Shown here: in pieces, positions 1 through 8,368 of the stretch
Position numbering within the stretch: the stretch's first letter is position 1
How the letters are laid out: each line of letters begins with the position of its first letter
Assembly: GCF_947090785.1 (NCBI RefSeq)
Contig: NZ_OX352320.1
Coordinates: 4,081,001 to 4,145,000, forward strand
Source: Rheinheimera sp. MM224
GTDB taxonomy: Bacteria; Pseudomonadota; Gammaproteobacteria; Enterobacterales; Alteromonadaceae
Direction: 5' to 3'
DNA: 64,000 nucleotides
Notes under the pieces: model-generated
Databases searched by the model: none
Told to the model about the DNA's origin: nothing
Seen by the model: only the letters and a program-made list of their open reading frames with translations
Translations under genes and position numbers: made by a program

Positions 1-157
1 TTTGTTGATCTACTTTACGCAACTCTTCAAAAGCCGGCACTAAAAGCTGCAACATAAAAAGCCACAAAGACAACAACAGAGCGCCTATAAAAGCTGTGTA
101 CTTTTCCCGTTCTTTTAAAGCGCTGAAGCGCTCTGACATCTGCTGCCATGCACTCAT
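1..157 (-). CDS. mshJ: MSHA biogenesis protein MshJ, 5' part (cut by window edge)
   Basis: Only the N-terminal 52 or so residues lie in the window. They read MSAWQQMSERFSALKEREKY and then enter one hydrophobic membrane segment, the layout of PilO-like inner-membrane proteins. The start codon overlaps the stop of the preceding PilN-like gene by 4 bases (ATGA), so the two are translationally coupled. The order mshI, PilN-like gene, mshJ is that of the MSHA type IV pilus locus. The assignment rests on position and the short N-terminus; the rest of the gene is outside the window. Confidence 0.6.
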   Translation of the reverse strand, partial: MSAWQQMSERFSALKEREKYTAFIGALLLSLWLFMLQLLVPAFEELRKVDQQ

Positions 158-768
158 GGTTGCGCCTCCGACGTAGTAGCGCCAGCTGCAGAAGAGGTCA
201 CTTTGAAGGCTAAAGCTTCAGTATTTTCCACTTGTTTGATTTCAAACTGAGAAAAGGTATGACCTTTAAAAAACGCTGTGCCGCTTAGCTGGTTCAACCA
301 TCTCGGTAATAACTCTGGCTCTGTAACATAACCACTAAACTGGCTGGAGCTGGCATTTAAGCTAAAACCACTCAACCAAAAACCCTGAGGGTCAATGCTG
401 GCGAGATATTTAAATACAGGGGAATACTTTACTGAGGTTTTTAATTGTTCACCCTGCACAAATTGCAGTAGTTTTTGTTTTTGCGCGATGATCTGGTTCA
501 GATCCGTACGCTGCTTTACCAAAGCAGGTGATGGCTGACGACTACCTAAAGTGGCCTGCAATTGGGTTAATTGTTGTTCCTGGGCTTTTACCTGCTGCTG
601 CAATACCGCTAATTCAGCTTGTTTCGCTTGCGTTTGCATGTTCATAACCAGACCAGCAACCAGCAAGACAACACAAAGCCCAAGGGTACTGCTGACCAGT
701 AACTTTAAACTGATTTTCTCTTTAACAGGCTGCAACGCCTGTACATAAAGGTTAACCCGAAGCTTCAA
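154..768 (-). CDS. mshI2: PilN-like MSHA pilus assembly protein (MshI2)
   Basis: This 204-residue protein has a short cytoplasmic N-terminus, one membrane helix (about residues 22-42), a glutamine-rich coiled coil (about 47-105) and a periplasmic globular end, as in PilN-type proteins. PilN proteins join the cytoplasmic PilM actin-like protein to PilO in the inner-membrane platform of type IV pili. The start overlaps the end of mshI by 17 bases and the stop overlaps the start of mshJ, so the genes form one operon. The family is inferred from architecture and order, since the sequence of such proteins is poorly conserved. Confidence 0.65.
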   Translation of the reverse strand: MKLRVNLYVQALQPVKEKISLKLLVSSTLGLCVVLLVAGLVMNMQTQAKQAELAVLQQQVKAQEQQLTQLQATLGSRQPSPALVKQRTDLNQIIAQKQKLLQFVQGEQLKTSVKYSPVFKYLASIDPQGFWLSGFSLNASSSQFSGYVTEPELLPRWLNQLSGTAFFKGHTFSQFEIKQVENTEALAFKVTSSAAGATTSEAQP

Positions 769-1714
769 GGTTCACCTCCCGCTGCGCGCACAATGGCTCT
801 ATAGCACCAGCCAAGGCTAACCAATACAGGCTAAATTGCTCTGCTGACATTTGCACGCCTGCATCTTTGGCTGAGATAGCAAATACCTGAGAAAATCCAT
901 TTTGAATAAACAATTGCACTACACCAGTCTGATTCGAATTTGATAACAGCAGTGCAATTTCTTTGACTGGAGCTTGTTTCAGCTGGCCTTCGAAATAATC
1001 AATGGAACGCTGTAATTCCAGCAATAAATTATCAAACACACCTTGCTGCATTTCATCCAGACTGTATTGATCCAGTCGATTAAAACCACGCAGACGACGG
1101 GAGAAGCATAAATTGCCTTGCTGCAATATCTGCACAGCTAAATCCTGGCCACTCTGATGGGAGACCAACATTAACGCCTGATTTTTAGCGGGTAATAAGT
1201 TTCGTGCTAACCATTCTTCCGGCTGAATTCCCACCAACTGCAGCTTATTCTGTACAAATAAAGCCACAATGTCGGCCAACCAGCTTTTGGAACTGACGAC
1301 CACATTCACTTTTACACCCTGTAATTGGTTTTGCAAAGGCAGATCCAGATAATCCAGCACCATGTCATCATCAGGCAAGGTCACTAAATCTTTGATAGTC
1401 CAGGGTAATGCTAATGAGATTTCATCGTCAGGTACTGCTGGTTTATCAATCAGCAACACCATATAACGTTCTGGCGGGATCACTAAAGTACACTGACAAT
1501 CAGGAGGTAACTTTGCTGCTACGGTTTTAAAAGCAGCAGACAATTGCGCAGCAGAACCAAACTGCTCTACAAACATTTGCTCAACCCGCTGCTCTGTCGC
1601 AGATTGCTGAGTCACTACAACAACCTTTAAACTATTGGCAGACAGATGAATGCCGGCAAACATATGACCGTTTTTTTTAGTTAATTTTAATTGCGCCAAT
1701 AGCTTTGTTAACAT
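752..1714 (-). CDS. mshI: MSHA biogenesis protein MshI (PilM-like)
   Basis: A 320-residue soluble protein of the PilM/MshI actin-like ATPase type. Visible features are the N-terminal AGIHLSANSLKVVVV strand-turn-strand that resembles the phosphate-1 loop of actin-fold proteins, the ALPWTIKDLV segment typical of MshI/PilM, and a long C-terminal domain without membrane helices. In MSHA pilus assembly it binds the PilN-like protein encoded next. It is the first gene of the minus-strand run mshI-mshI2-mshJ. In many Vibrio and Shewanella genomes mshH lies directly upstream; here a plus-strand deaminase gene sits between them. Confidence 0.75.
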   Translation of the reverse strand: MLTKLLAQLKLTKKNGHMFAGIHLSANSLKVVVVTQQSATEQRVEQMFVEQFGSAAQLSAAFKTVAAKLPPDCQCTLVIPPERYMVLLIDKPAVPDDEISLALPWTIKDLVTLPDDDMVLDYLDLPLQNQLQGVKVNVVVSSKSWLADIVALFVQNKLQLVGIQPEEWLARNLLPAKNQALMLVSHQSGQDLAVQILQQGNLCFSRRLRGFNRLDQYSLDEMQQGVFDNLLLELQRSIDYFEGQLKQAPVKEIALLLSNSNQTGVVQLFIQNGFSQVFAISAKDAGVQMSAEQFSLYWLALAGAIEPLCAQREVNLEASG

Positions 1715-1816
1715 AAGGGCAAATACTACCTACTGTTCTTTCTTCATTCTTATGCTGCTAAATTAGCACAGAACGATAAAAATGATAAAAAATTTGTTCC
1801 AAATAGACGGCAAACA

Positions 1817-2737
1817 ATGAAACTAACCTCTTATTTGCAGTGGAAAAAGCTGCAACACCCTGTTTTGACTGGCCATCAGACGGAACTTTGGCTGCGTTAC
1901 GCTCCAAGTGACAACCCGGACATATCCGGAAACAAATTATTGAAACTAAAATACCAGTTGGAGCTGGCACTGCAACAAAAATATCAGGGCTTGTTAACTT
2001 TTGGTGGGGCCTTTTCCAATCATCTGGTCGCAACCGCCGCGGCGGCTGCCGAAAATAACCTCAAAAGCATAGGCATAGTACGGGGGGAAGACGCTGACTT
2101 AAATAATCCTACCCTGGCTTTATGTCAGTCTTATGGCATGCAATTAATTCGGGTCAGCAGAGCTGATTACCAAAGCCGCCATCTGCCAGAAACAATACAG
2201 CAGCTCAGTGCACAATTTCCAGCTTACCTACATATTCCTGAAGGGGGTACCTGTGAAGCCGCTGTGCGTGGTGTCAGTGAACTGGATATGTGTAATACAC
2301 CCAATGGCCCAGCTTCTTTGCTGATTTGCGCTGTGGGCAGCGGCGGCACCATAGCAGGCCTTATTCATGGCGCTGAAAGCACAGCAGTGTTAGGCATTGC
2401 AGTGGTGAAAGATTTGAGTTTACCGGAGAAGATAAAACAATTTTTACCTCTAGACCGTAGCTGGCCAGAATGGCAGTTAATACAGGCACTACATCAGCCA
2501 CGTTATGGACGCTTCGATCAAGAGCTGTGGCGGTTTTGTCAGTCTTTTGCTGATCAGGAAGTGTGGCTTGAACCTATCTATACAGGTAAAGCTTTGTACT
2601 CTGTATTTGAGCTGATTAAAAGCGGTGTCATTCCAAAAGGCAGCCGCCTGAGCTTTTTTCACACAGGCGGTCTACAGGCTCTGAAAGGACTGGCCTATCG
2701 TGGTCTGATTAATCCGATAACTGATTCTGAGCAATAA
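1817..2737 (+). CDS. PLP-dependent deaminase, D-cysteine desulfhydrase / ACC deaminase family
   Basis: This 306-residue fold-type II PLP enzyme carries the lysine motif ISGNKLLKLKY (about residues 36-46), the GGAFSNHLVATAAAAA cofactor-contact motif and the glycine-rich AVGSGGTIAGL phosphate loop. The family converts D-cysteine to pyruvate, ammonia and sulfide, or opens 1-aminocyclopropane-1-carboxylate; which substrate is used cannot be told from sequence alone. The protein is cytosolic. The gene lies on the plus strand between mshI and mshH, and its 3' end overlaps the 3' end of mshH by 29 bases. The same insertion inside MSHA genes is common in Alteromonadales, as far as I recall. Confidence 0.75.
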   Translation: MKLTSYLQWKKLQHPVLTGHQTELWLRYAPSDNPDISGNKLLKLKYQLELALQQKYQGLLTFGGAFSNHLVATAAAAAENNLKSIGIVRGEDADLNNPTLALCQSYGMQLIRVSRADYQSRHLPETIQQLSAQFPAYLHIPEGGTCEAAVRGVSELDMCNTPNGPASLLICAVGSGGTIAGLIHGAESTAVLGIAVVKDLSLPEKIKQFLPLDRSWPEWQLIQALHQPRYGRFDQELWRFCQSFADQEVWLEPIYTGKALYSVFELIKSGVIPKGSRLSFFHTGGLQALKGLAYRGLINPITDSEQ

Positions 2738-4517
2738 GACGAGCCAACGGCTGACTGAAGTAATAACCCTGAGCCCCTGTCACACCTAATTTTTTCAGGC
2801 ATTGCCATTCAGGATCTTGCTCTACACCTGTGGCTATCACTTTAATGTCTTTGCCAACACAAGAAGCCAATAAGCCACGGATAAACAGCTGCTGCTCCAG
2901 TTGATGATCAATACCCCGCACTACAGCCGGATGAATTTTTAACATACGGATAGGCAGTTCATCAGTATAAGGCGTCGCATCCAGACTCAACCCGACATGA
3001 TCGACGATCAATTCAAATCCCCACTGATGCAGTTGCAGCAATCTGGGTTTCAGGCTTTTGTAGTGTTTAATTAAATGGTGTTCATGAAATTCAAGCGCAA
3101 AATCAGTTGCCACTACAGCTTTACTGTCTACCTGCTGCTGCAACCAATGCCACCAGCTATCGTCAAGTAATGACTGGGTATTTAAATTCACACTACAACG
3201 ACAATGTTCCAGCGCTTCGGTTTCACTCAGTTTGGCGACTTTAAGTAGTACATATTGATCAATGGCCCCCACCAAACCACAGTTAGCCGCCATAGGCAAA
3301 AATAACGCAGCAGCCAGCTTATCACCATCGCTGCTGGCCAACCGAACCAAGACCTCATGTTGTAATACATCATTGTCCTGCCAGGAAAATACAGGCTGAA
3401 AACTCAGTAAAAACCGCTGTTCCTTCAAGGCATTATGCAGCTCAGTCCGCCACCAGACAGAGCCTTTAATTTTAGGTTTTTGCGGATCATTAAAACCATA
3501 AGCCGCATTAGGTCCCTGCAACTGAGCGGTTTTTAATGCCATATCGGCTTCAGCCATCAGCTGATAAGAACTTTGTCCCTGCTGATACAACACAAAACCT
3601 ATATGTACCAAATCAAAATCCTGACACTCGTCAAAAAAGTTAGCCTGACTCAATACCTGCGCCATTCGGTCGCCCAGTTGTTCAGCCTCTTTACCGGTGA
3701 AGCCAGGGATAAGTATCGCCAGATCGTTTTCAGCCAATCGGGCCATCACAGCATCAGGCCAGTTAGCCACCAACTCGACAATCAGTTCTACACAACCCCG
3801 CAGACGCTTGAGTTTAATCAGGTTGGACAAATTAGGTTCTGGATGCGACAACTGCACTAAAAATACCGCACCACTGGCCACTTCAGTGCTTTCTGTTAAA
3901 TAATGATTTAAGCGGCTTTCAAAAAACACTCTGTTGCCTATCGCCAGCTCGTGATCCACCAGGCCCTGTACCCGCACCAATTGACGAATTTCACTATCGC
4001 GTTTTTGCCAGTTTTGCAGCTTTAACAAAACCCGCTGTAACTGAGTGGTAGGATTGGTTTCCTGATGGAATGGCAACTCCAGATGAGTGAGTAGCAATTG
4101 AGTTTGATGTTCGAGCTGCTGTAACTCCTGCCTGAATTGGTGCTGATAGGGCCGGATCCAAACTAGCCACGCCAGCCAAAGCACAAAAGGCAGATTCAAT
4201 AACAGATAATCCAGAGCACTCCAGCTATGCACCAATTCAGGTGAGAGATGTAACACCGGATTAGAGCCATCCAAAGCGACAAAATCAGTTGCTATTGGTG
4301 GCGGGCTAGACAGCAGCTTTAACTGGCCCTGCTCACTGACCAGCCAGGACTGTTGCTGTAACGGCTGTAAAACCAACCATTGCTGCCACTGCTGCTGACG
4401 CTGCTGCAGTTGTAATTCACCAATACTATAAAAGCTGACATTGACCAGCAGTAACACCAGTACGCTAAGTAACTGCTGCCAATGACGTTTCTTTTGCACT
4501 ATCTGGCTTAACCACAT
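2709..4517 (-). CDS. mshH: MshH / CsrD-family degenerate GGDEF-EAL regulator
   Basis: A protein of about 602 residues with two membrane segments (roughly residues 10-30 and 95-115 of the chosen frame), a coiled linker, a GGDEF-like domain and an EAL-like domain. Both active sites are broken: the GGDEF loop reads ENDLA and the EAL motif reads HEVLVRL. This matches the CsrD/MshH family, which does not act on c-di-GMP but helps RNase E degrade the Csr small RNAs. The start at 4517 is preferred over the longer reading from 4550 because an AAAGGAG ribosome site precedes it. It neighbours the MSHA pilus genes, where mshH is usually found. Confidence 0.8.
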   Translation of the reverse strand: MWLSQIVQKKRHWQQLLSVLVLLLVNVSFYSIGELQLQQRQQQWQQWLVLQPLQQQSWLVSEQGQLKLLSSPPPIATDFVALDGSNPVLHLSPELVHSWSALDYLLLNLPFVLWLAWLVWIRPYQHQFRQELQQLEHQTQLLLTHLELPFHQETNPTTQLQRVLLKLQNWQKRDSEIRQLVRVQGLVDHELAIGNRVFFESRLNHYLTESTEVASGAVFLVQLSHPEPNLSNLIKLKRLRGCVELIVELVANWPDAVMARLAENDLAILIPGFTGKEAEQLGDRMAQVLSQANFFDECQDFDLVHIGFVLYQQGQSSYQLMAEADMALKTAQLQGPNAAYGFNDPQKPKIKGSVWWRTELHNALKEQRFLLSFQPVFSWQDNDVLQHEVLVRLASSDGDKLAAALFLPMAANCGLVGAIDQYVLLKVAKLSETEALEHCRCSVNLNTQSLLDDSWWHWLQQQVDSKAVVATDFALEFHEHHLIKHYKSLKPRLLQLHQWGFELIVDHVGLSLDATPYTDELPIRMLKIHPAVVRGIDHQLEQQLFIRGLLASCVGKDIKVIATGVEQDPEWQCLKKLGVTGAQGYYFSQPLARLIAQNQLSD

Positions 4518-4684
4518 TACAACTCCTTTTGCCTCAAACAACGAATACATTAAGTGTGAGCTAAGTTTCAGCGCTATGCCGAGTTTTTTGTTGTGCTTTC
4601 CCCCTCTTGTTACGGCCAGACAAAATGACAGTGACTTTGGTATAGTAAAGCCAGAATCATTAGAAAAAATAACAGGACAGACGA

Positions 4685-5161
4685 ATGGAATGGCAAGTTG
4701 CAGGCTTTAGCCAGCTGGATTCATACACTGTATATGCCATGCTGCAGTTAAGAGTCGATGTATTTGTGGTTGAACAAAACTGCCCTTACCCGGAACTGGA
4801 TAACAAAGATTTGCACCCGCAAACCCGGCATATATTACTTAAAAAAGGCGACAAGATTTTAGCTTATGCCCGGGTATTAGCGCCTGGTGTCAGTTATGAA
4901 AACAGCCCGGCTTTAGGCCGCATTTGTGTGTCACAAACTGCCCGTCGTCTGGCTTTGGGCCGAGGTTTAATGGATAAAGCTCTGGATGTCGCCAGTAGCT
5001 GCTGGCCTGATCTGGAGATCCGTATTTCAGCTCAGTGTTACCTGCAACGTTTTTACGAGTCTTTTGGTTTTATTGCTTGCAGCGAACCTTATCTGGAGGA
5101 TGATATTCCTCATCTGGAAATGGCTCGCCCGGTAACGCCTTTAGGTGCGGAAACCGTATAA
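4685..5161 (+). CDS. elaA: ElaA-family GNAT N-acetyltransferase
   Basis: This 158-residue protein matches ElaA throughout: the LQLRVDVFVVEQNCPYPELD segment near residue 25, the GRICVSQTARRLALGRGLM acetyl-CoA binding strand-loop (about 79-97) and the AQCYLQRFYESFGF motif. ElaA is a small cytosolic acyltransferase of the GNAT superfamily with an uncertain natural substrate. An AACAGGACAG ribosome site lies about 8 bases before the ATG. It is divergent from mshH, with about 170 bases between their start codons. Confidence 0.85.
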   Translation: MEWQVAGFSQLDSYTVYAMLQLRVDVFVVEQNCPYPELDNKDLHPQTRHILLKKGDKILAYARVLAPGVSYENSPALGRICVSQTARRLALGRGLMDKALDVASSCWPDLEIRISAQCYLQRFYESFGFIACSEPYLEDDIPHLEMARPVTPLGAETV

Positions 5162-5212
5162 CTGATCTGTTCCATTGATCAGCTATATCTGCGGCTTAGC
5201 ACTCAGGCGCTT

Positions 5213-5445
5213 GTGCCGTATAACTGTTCTGCACGGTTAAACAATACCCCAAGAATGGCCAGAATATATTTATCATGGGTTCAGGCCGTTAAGCACTAGT
5301 GCCGTATAACTGTTCTGCACTATTAAACAATACCCCAAGAATGGCCAGAATATATTTATCGTGAGTTCAGGCAATTACGCACTAGTGCCGTATAGCTGTT
5401 CTGCACGATTAAACAATACCCAGCTGGTTAGAATATATTTATCGT
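5213..5445. repeat. 86-bp tandem repeat, three copies, covering the 3' end of the oxygenase gene
   Basis: The motif gtgccgtat(a)(a/g)ctgttctgcac begins at 5213, 5299 and 5385, an exact 86-base spacing. Each copy contains the shared segments TTAAACAATACCC and AGAATATATTTATC. The copy at 5385 is the genuine 3' coding end of the 2OG-Fe(II) oxygenase gene on the minus strand. The other two lie beyond its stop codon and still resemble its C-terminal codons, including the AEQLYGTSA reading. This looks like repeated tandem duplication of a gene tail rather than CRISPR or REP DNA. Confidence 0.85.
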
Positions 5446-6076
5446 CTGACACTGGCACACAACCTCTGTGGGTGTGAGTAAAGTAAGCCGGAGCTATCAC
5501 CATACGTCCGGCTTTGGGCTGAATCGCTTTATTCTGGTAATAAAACTCTGTCTGGCCACCTTCAGCAACATCATTTAAATAAAACATAAACAACAAAGTG
5601 CGATGCAAAGGTTCATTGTTGGGGAGCTGTGGGTATACCTCTGAGTGCCAGTAGCCATAGTTGCCTTTACCTTGCTGGTATTTTTGCATCTGAATAGGGC
5701 CGAGCCGGTATAAAGTACGCATAAAGTTGTCAGCCTGAGGAGCTCCCAGTTGCTGATAATTTTCAGCTGTCACTGTCACCATACGCTGCTCTGATGGGTG
5801 AGCTACGGTCATGCTGACAGGGCCAATCAGCGCAAAATGGTACTTCTTAAAATACTGCGCCACATAACTGGTGGTGTACTTAATAATCTCACTCAGAGCA
5901 GGGTGATAGTCCTGGTACTGATTTAAATACAAGTCAGTGCTTAATTTTTTACTGGTATCGACACCACCGCCAGTGCGCCCTGCTGTCGTATGAGGGCTCT
6001 GCTCAAATAGCTTGATCAGTTGCTGACAAAACTCCGCCGGTAATACATCATCGTAAACTTCAATAAAATCATTCAT
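5375..6076 (-). CDS. 2OG-Fe(II) oxygenase (prolyl-4-hydroxylase-like)
   Basis: A 233-residue protein starting MNDFIEVYDDVLP. The reading frame extends further upstream to 6148, but that would overlap the divergent thioesterase gene, so the internal ATG at 6076 is chosen. Iron ligands are visible as YWHSEVYP (H-x-E instead of the usual H-x-D) and the distal FTHTHRG histidine, followed by the DKYILTSW segment whose arginine or lysine would bind 2-oxoglutarate. The family hydroxylates protein or small-molecule substrates; the substrate here is unknown. Two degraded copies of its 3' end follow the stop codon as an 86-bp tandem repeat. Confidence 0.75.
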   Translation of the reverse strand: MNDFIEVYDDVLPAEFCQQLIKLFEQSPHTTAGRTGGGVDTSKKLSTDLYLNQYQDYHPALSEIIKYTTSYVAQYFKKYHFALIGPVSMTVAHPSEQRMVTVTAENYQQLGAPQADNFMRTLYRLGPIQMQKYQQGKGNYGYWHSEVYPQLPNNEPLHRTLLFMFYLNDVAEGGQTEFYYQNKAIQPKAGRMVIAPAYFTHTHRGCVPVSDDKYILTSWVLFNRAEQLYGTSA

Positions 6077-6094
6077 AGTTTTTAGGTTATTGTT

Positions 6095-6487
6095 ATGTTT
6101 AAAGAAATTATTCAGCCTCGCTTTAACGAGACAGACGCTCTGGGTCATATCAACAATACAGTGCTGACGCAGTGGTTTGAAGGGGCAAGAGATCCTATTT
6201 TCAAATTATTTACACCTGATCTCGATACCAGACAGTGGCGATTAATACTCGCCAGTATCAGTGTGCAGTTTAAAGCAGAGCTGTTTTATGGCGTACCGGT
6301 TGAATTACGTACCGGGATCAGCATGGTTGGTAACAGTTCGTTTGAAGTGCATCAAGAGGCATGGCAAAAGGATCAGTGCTGCGCTTTGGGTAAAGCCGTA
6401 CTGGTGCAATACGATTTTGCGGCTAAACAGAAAATGCTGTTGAGCGCAGAACAAAAAGCAGCGTTAAACGAACACTTAGCCAGCTAA
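6095..6487 (+). CDS. acyl-CoA thioesterase, YbgC/4HBT hotdog family
   Basis: This 130-residue single hotdog domain carries the family signature RFNETDALGHINNTVLTQWFE near the N-terminus, with the catalytic aspartate region in NETDALGH. Enzymes of this group hydrolyse acyl-CoA thioesters in the cytosol. The protein is divergent from the oxygenase gene, with only 18 bases between the two start codons, so the promoters must overlap the opposite gene. The length is normal for the family. Confidence 0.8.
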   Translation: MFKEIIQPRFNETDALGHINNTVLTQWFEGARDPIFKLFTPDLDTRQWRLILASISVQFKAELFYGVPVELRTGISMVGNSSFEVHQEAWQKDQCCALGKAVLVQYDFAAKQKMLLSAEQKAALNEHLAS

Positions 6488-6571
6488 TTCGGGCTTTGGT
6501 CGCGTGCCGCTGGTAATTTCAGTAAGCTCTGATTAGTTTGAGTGCTCCTGTATTCCAGAGGCACAACCATA

Positions 6572-8284
6572 ATGAAAAAAATCTTACTCTGCAGCTTTAT
6601 AGCGTTATCTCCTCAACTGATGGCGTATGACCGTATTACTGGCGCTGATTTTGCCAGCCGCTCCGAAGTGATAGCTCCTCATGCAATGGCGGCTACCAGC
6701 CAGCCATTAGCCACTCAAATTGCTTTGGATATTATGAAACAAGGTGGCACAGCGGTAGATGCCGCTATTGCTGCCAATGCGGCTTTAGGTTTAATGGAAC
6801 CCACAGGCAACGGCATAGGCGGTGATTTGTACGCCATTATCTGGGACGGCAAAACCAATAAAATTTATGGCTTAAATGCCTCAGGTCGTTCACCTAAAGG
6901 TTTAAGTCATAAACAACTGGCTAAAGAGCTGAAGAAGCTTGGCCGTGAAGATTTGCCTCCTTATGGCATGCTCCCGATCAGCGTACCTGGCGCAGTAGAT
7001 GGCTGGTTTGAGATGCATCAGAAGTTTGGCAAATTGCCTATGACACAAATTCTGCAACCTGCTATCACTTATGCCGAACAAGGTTTTCCAGTCAGCGAGC
7101 TGATCGCTTATTACTGGGACAGATCAGTGCCACGCTTAAAAGACCAGCCGGGTGATTTTGTTGGTACTTTTACCATTAACGGTAAAGCTCCGGCAAAAGG
7201 CGAGATGTTTAAAAACCCTGACTTAGCTGCCACTTATAAAGCCATAGCCACGGGCGGTCGCGATGCCTTTTACAAAGGCGACATCGCCAAAAGTATCGAT
7301 GGTTTTATGAAAGCAAATGGCGGTTATCTGCGTTATGAAGATTTCGCCAGCCACAAATCGGATTGGGTAGAACCTGTATCCGTGAATTACCGTGGTTATG
7401 ATGTCTGGGAATTACCGCCTAATGGTCAGGGCATAGCGGCGCTACAGATGCTGCAAATTCTGAAAAACTTCGACTTAAAAGCCATGGGCTACAACAGTGT
7501 CGAAAGTATTCATACTTTAGTGGAAGCGAAAAAACTGGCTTTTGAGGATAGAGCCAAGTTTTATGCCGATACCGACTTTAACAAGTTACCGATCAAAGGA
7601 CTGATTTCTGAAGCCTATGGTAAAGAGCGAGCTAAGCTGATTGGCGCTAATGCTGCCCAGCGTGTTGATGCAGGTAATCCGGCCGCCTATGAAGGCGACA
7701 CCATTTATATGACCACAGCCGACAAAGACGGCACTATGGTTTCACTGATCCAAAGTAACTATCGTGGTATGGGTTCAGGTGTGGTAGCTCCAGGCACTGG
7801 TTTTGGTTTCCAGGACAGAGGCCAGATGTTTTCTATGGACCAAAAACACGCCAATGCTTATGAGCCGGGTAAACGTCCTTTCCAGACTATTATTCCAGCC
7901 TTTATCAGTAAAGATGGCAAACCTCTGACCAGCTTTGGTGTGATGGGTGGCGCTATGCAACCTCAGGGTCATGTGCAAATCGTCGTTAATATGGTGGATT
8001 ACGGCATGAACCTGCAGGAAGCAGGTGACGCAGCGCGCTGGCAACATTTGGGCAGCACTGAGCCTACCGACTCGCAGACTGCTTATTTAACCAATGGCGG
8101 TTATGTTCAGTTGGAAAAAGGTGTGCCTTATGAAACAGCTCGTGAGCTGATGAAAAAAGGCCATGATGTGCGTTACGCTTTGGGTGAATACGGTGGTTAC
8201 CAGGCCATTATGAAAGACCCGAAAACCGGCGTTTATTATGGCGCTTCAGAATCCCGTAAAGACGGTCAGGCTGCTGGGTATTAG
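6572..8284 (+). CDS. ggt: gamma-glutamyltranspeptidase
   Basis: A 570-residue exported enzyme. The ATG at 6572 gives a clean signal peptide (MKKILLCSFIALSPQLMA) and is preferred over an upstream GTG at 6542. The autocatalytic processing site is visible in YEGDTIYMTTADKDGTMVS, where the small subunit begins at a threonine, followed by the SNYRGMGSGVV substrate-binding glycine motif. The enzyme cleaves the gamma-glutamyl bond of glutathione in the periplasm and supports glutathione and glutamine recycling. It appears to be a single-gene unit. Confidence 0.9.
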   Translation: MKKILLCSFIALSPQLMAYDRITGADFASRSEVIAPHAMAATSQPLATQIALDIMKQGGTAVDAAIAANAALGLMEPTGNGIGGDLYAIIWDGKTNKIYGLNASGRSPKGLSHKQLAKELKKLGREDLPPYGMLPISVPGAVDGWFEMHQKFGKLPMTQILQPAITYAEQGFPVSELIAYYWDRSVPRLKDQPGDFVGTFTINGKAPAKGEMFKNPDLAATYKAIATGGRDAFYKGDIAKSIDGFMKANGGYLRYEDFASHKSDWVEPVSVNYRGYDVWELPPNGQGIAALQMLQILKNFDLKAMGYNSVESIHTLVEAKKLAFEDRAKFYADTDFNKLPIKGLISEAYGKERAKLIGANAAQRVDAGNPAAYEGDTIYMTTADKDGTMVSLIQSNYRGMGSGVVAPGTGFGFQDRGQMFSMDQKHANAYEPGKRPFQTIIPAFISKDGKPLTSFGVMGGAMQPQGHVQIVVNMVDYGMNLQEAGDAARWQHLGSTEPTDSQTAYLTNGGYVQLEKGVPYETARELMKKGHDVRYALGEYGGYQAIMKDPKTGVYYGASESRKDGQAAGY

Positions 8285-8317
8285 CTTTTTAAATTGGGGT
8301 CAGCGGTATCATAAGAC

Positions 8318-8343
8318 GGGCGGGTACAAGACCCGCCCCTACG
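8318..8343. repeat. REP-like short palindrome
   Basis: GGGCGGGT and ACCCGCCC arms (8318-8325 and 8331-8338) enclose 5 bases and are followed by CTACG. The same design, GC-rich arms around an ACAAG or ATAAA loop and then CTAC, recurs at 20508 and 21236. It sits between convergent ggt and the N-acetyltransferase gene, a usual place for REP elements, and could also act as a weak terminator. Confidence 0.6.
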
Positions 8344-8368
8344 TTGCTGCCTCGTTGCAACTCCAATT

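Noticed and set aside
1758..2033. 91-residue minus-strand frame inside the deaminase gene
   Set aside because: It is antisense to well-conserved PLP-enzyme motifs and has no family match.
5213..5445. Possible CRISPR-like array
   Set aside because: The three units are contiguous 86-base duplications with no distinct spacers, and one unit is the coding end of a gene.
6542..6571. Upstream GTG start for gamma-glutamyltranspeptidase
   Set aside because: The ATG at 6572 begins directly with a typical signal peptide; the extension adds ten residues that would spoil it.
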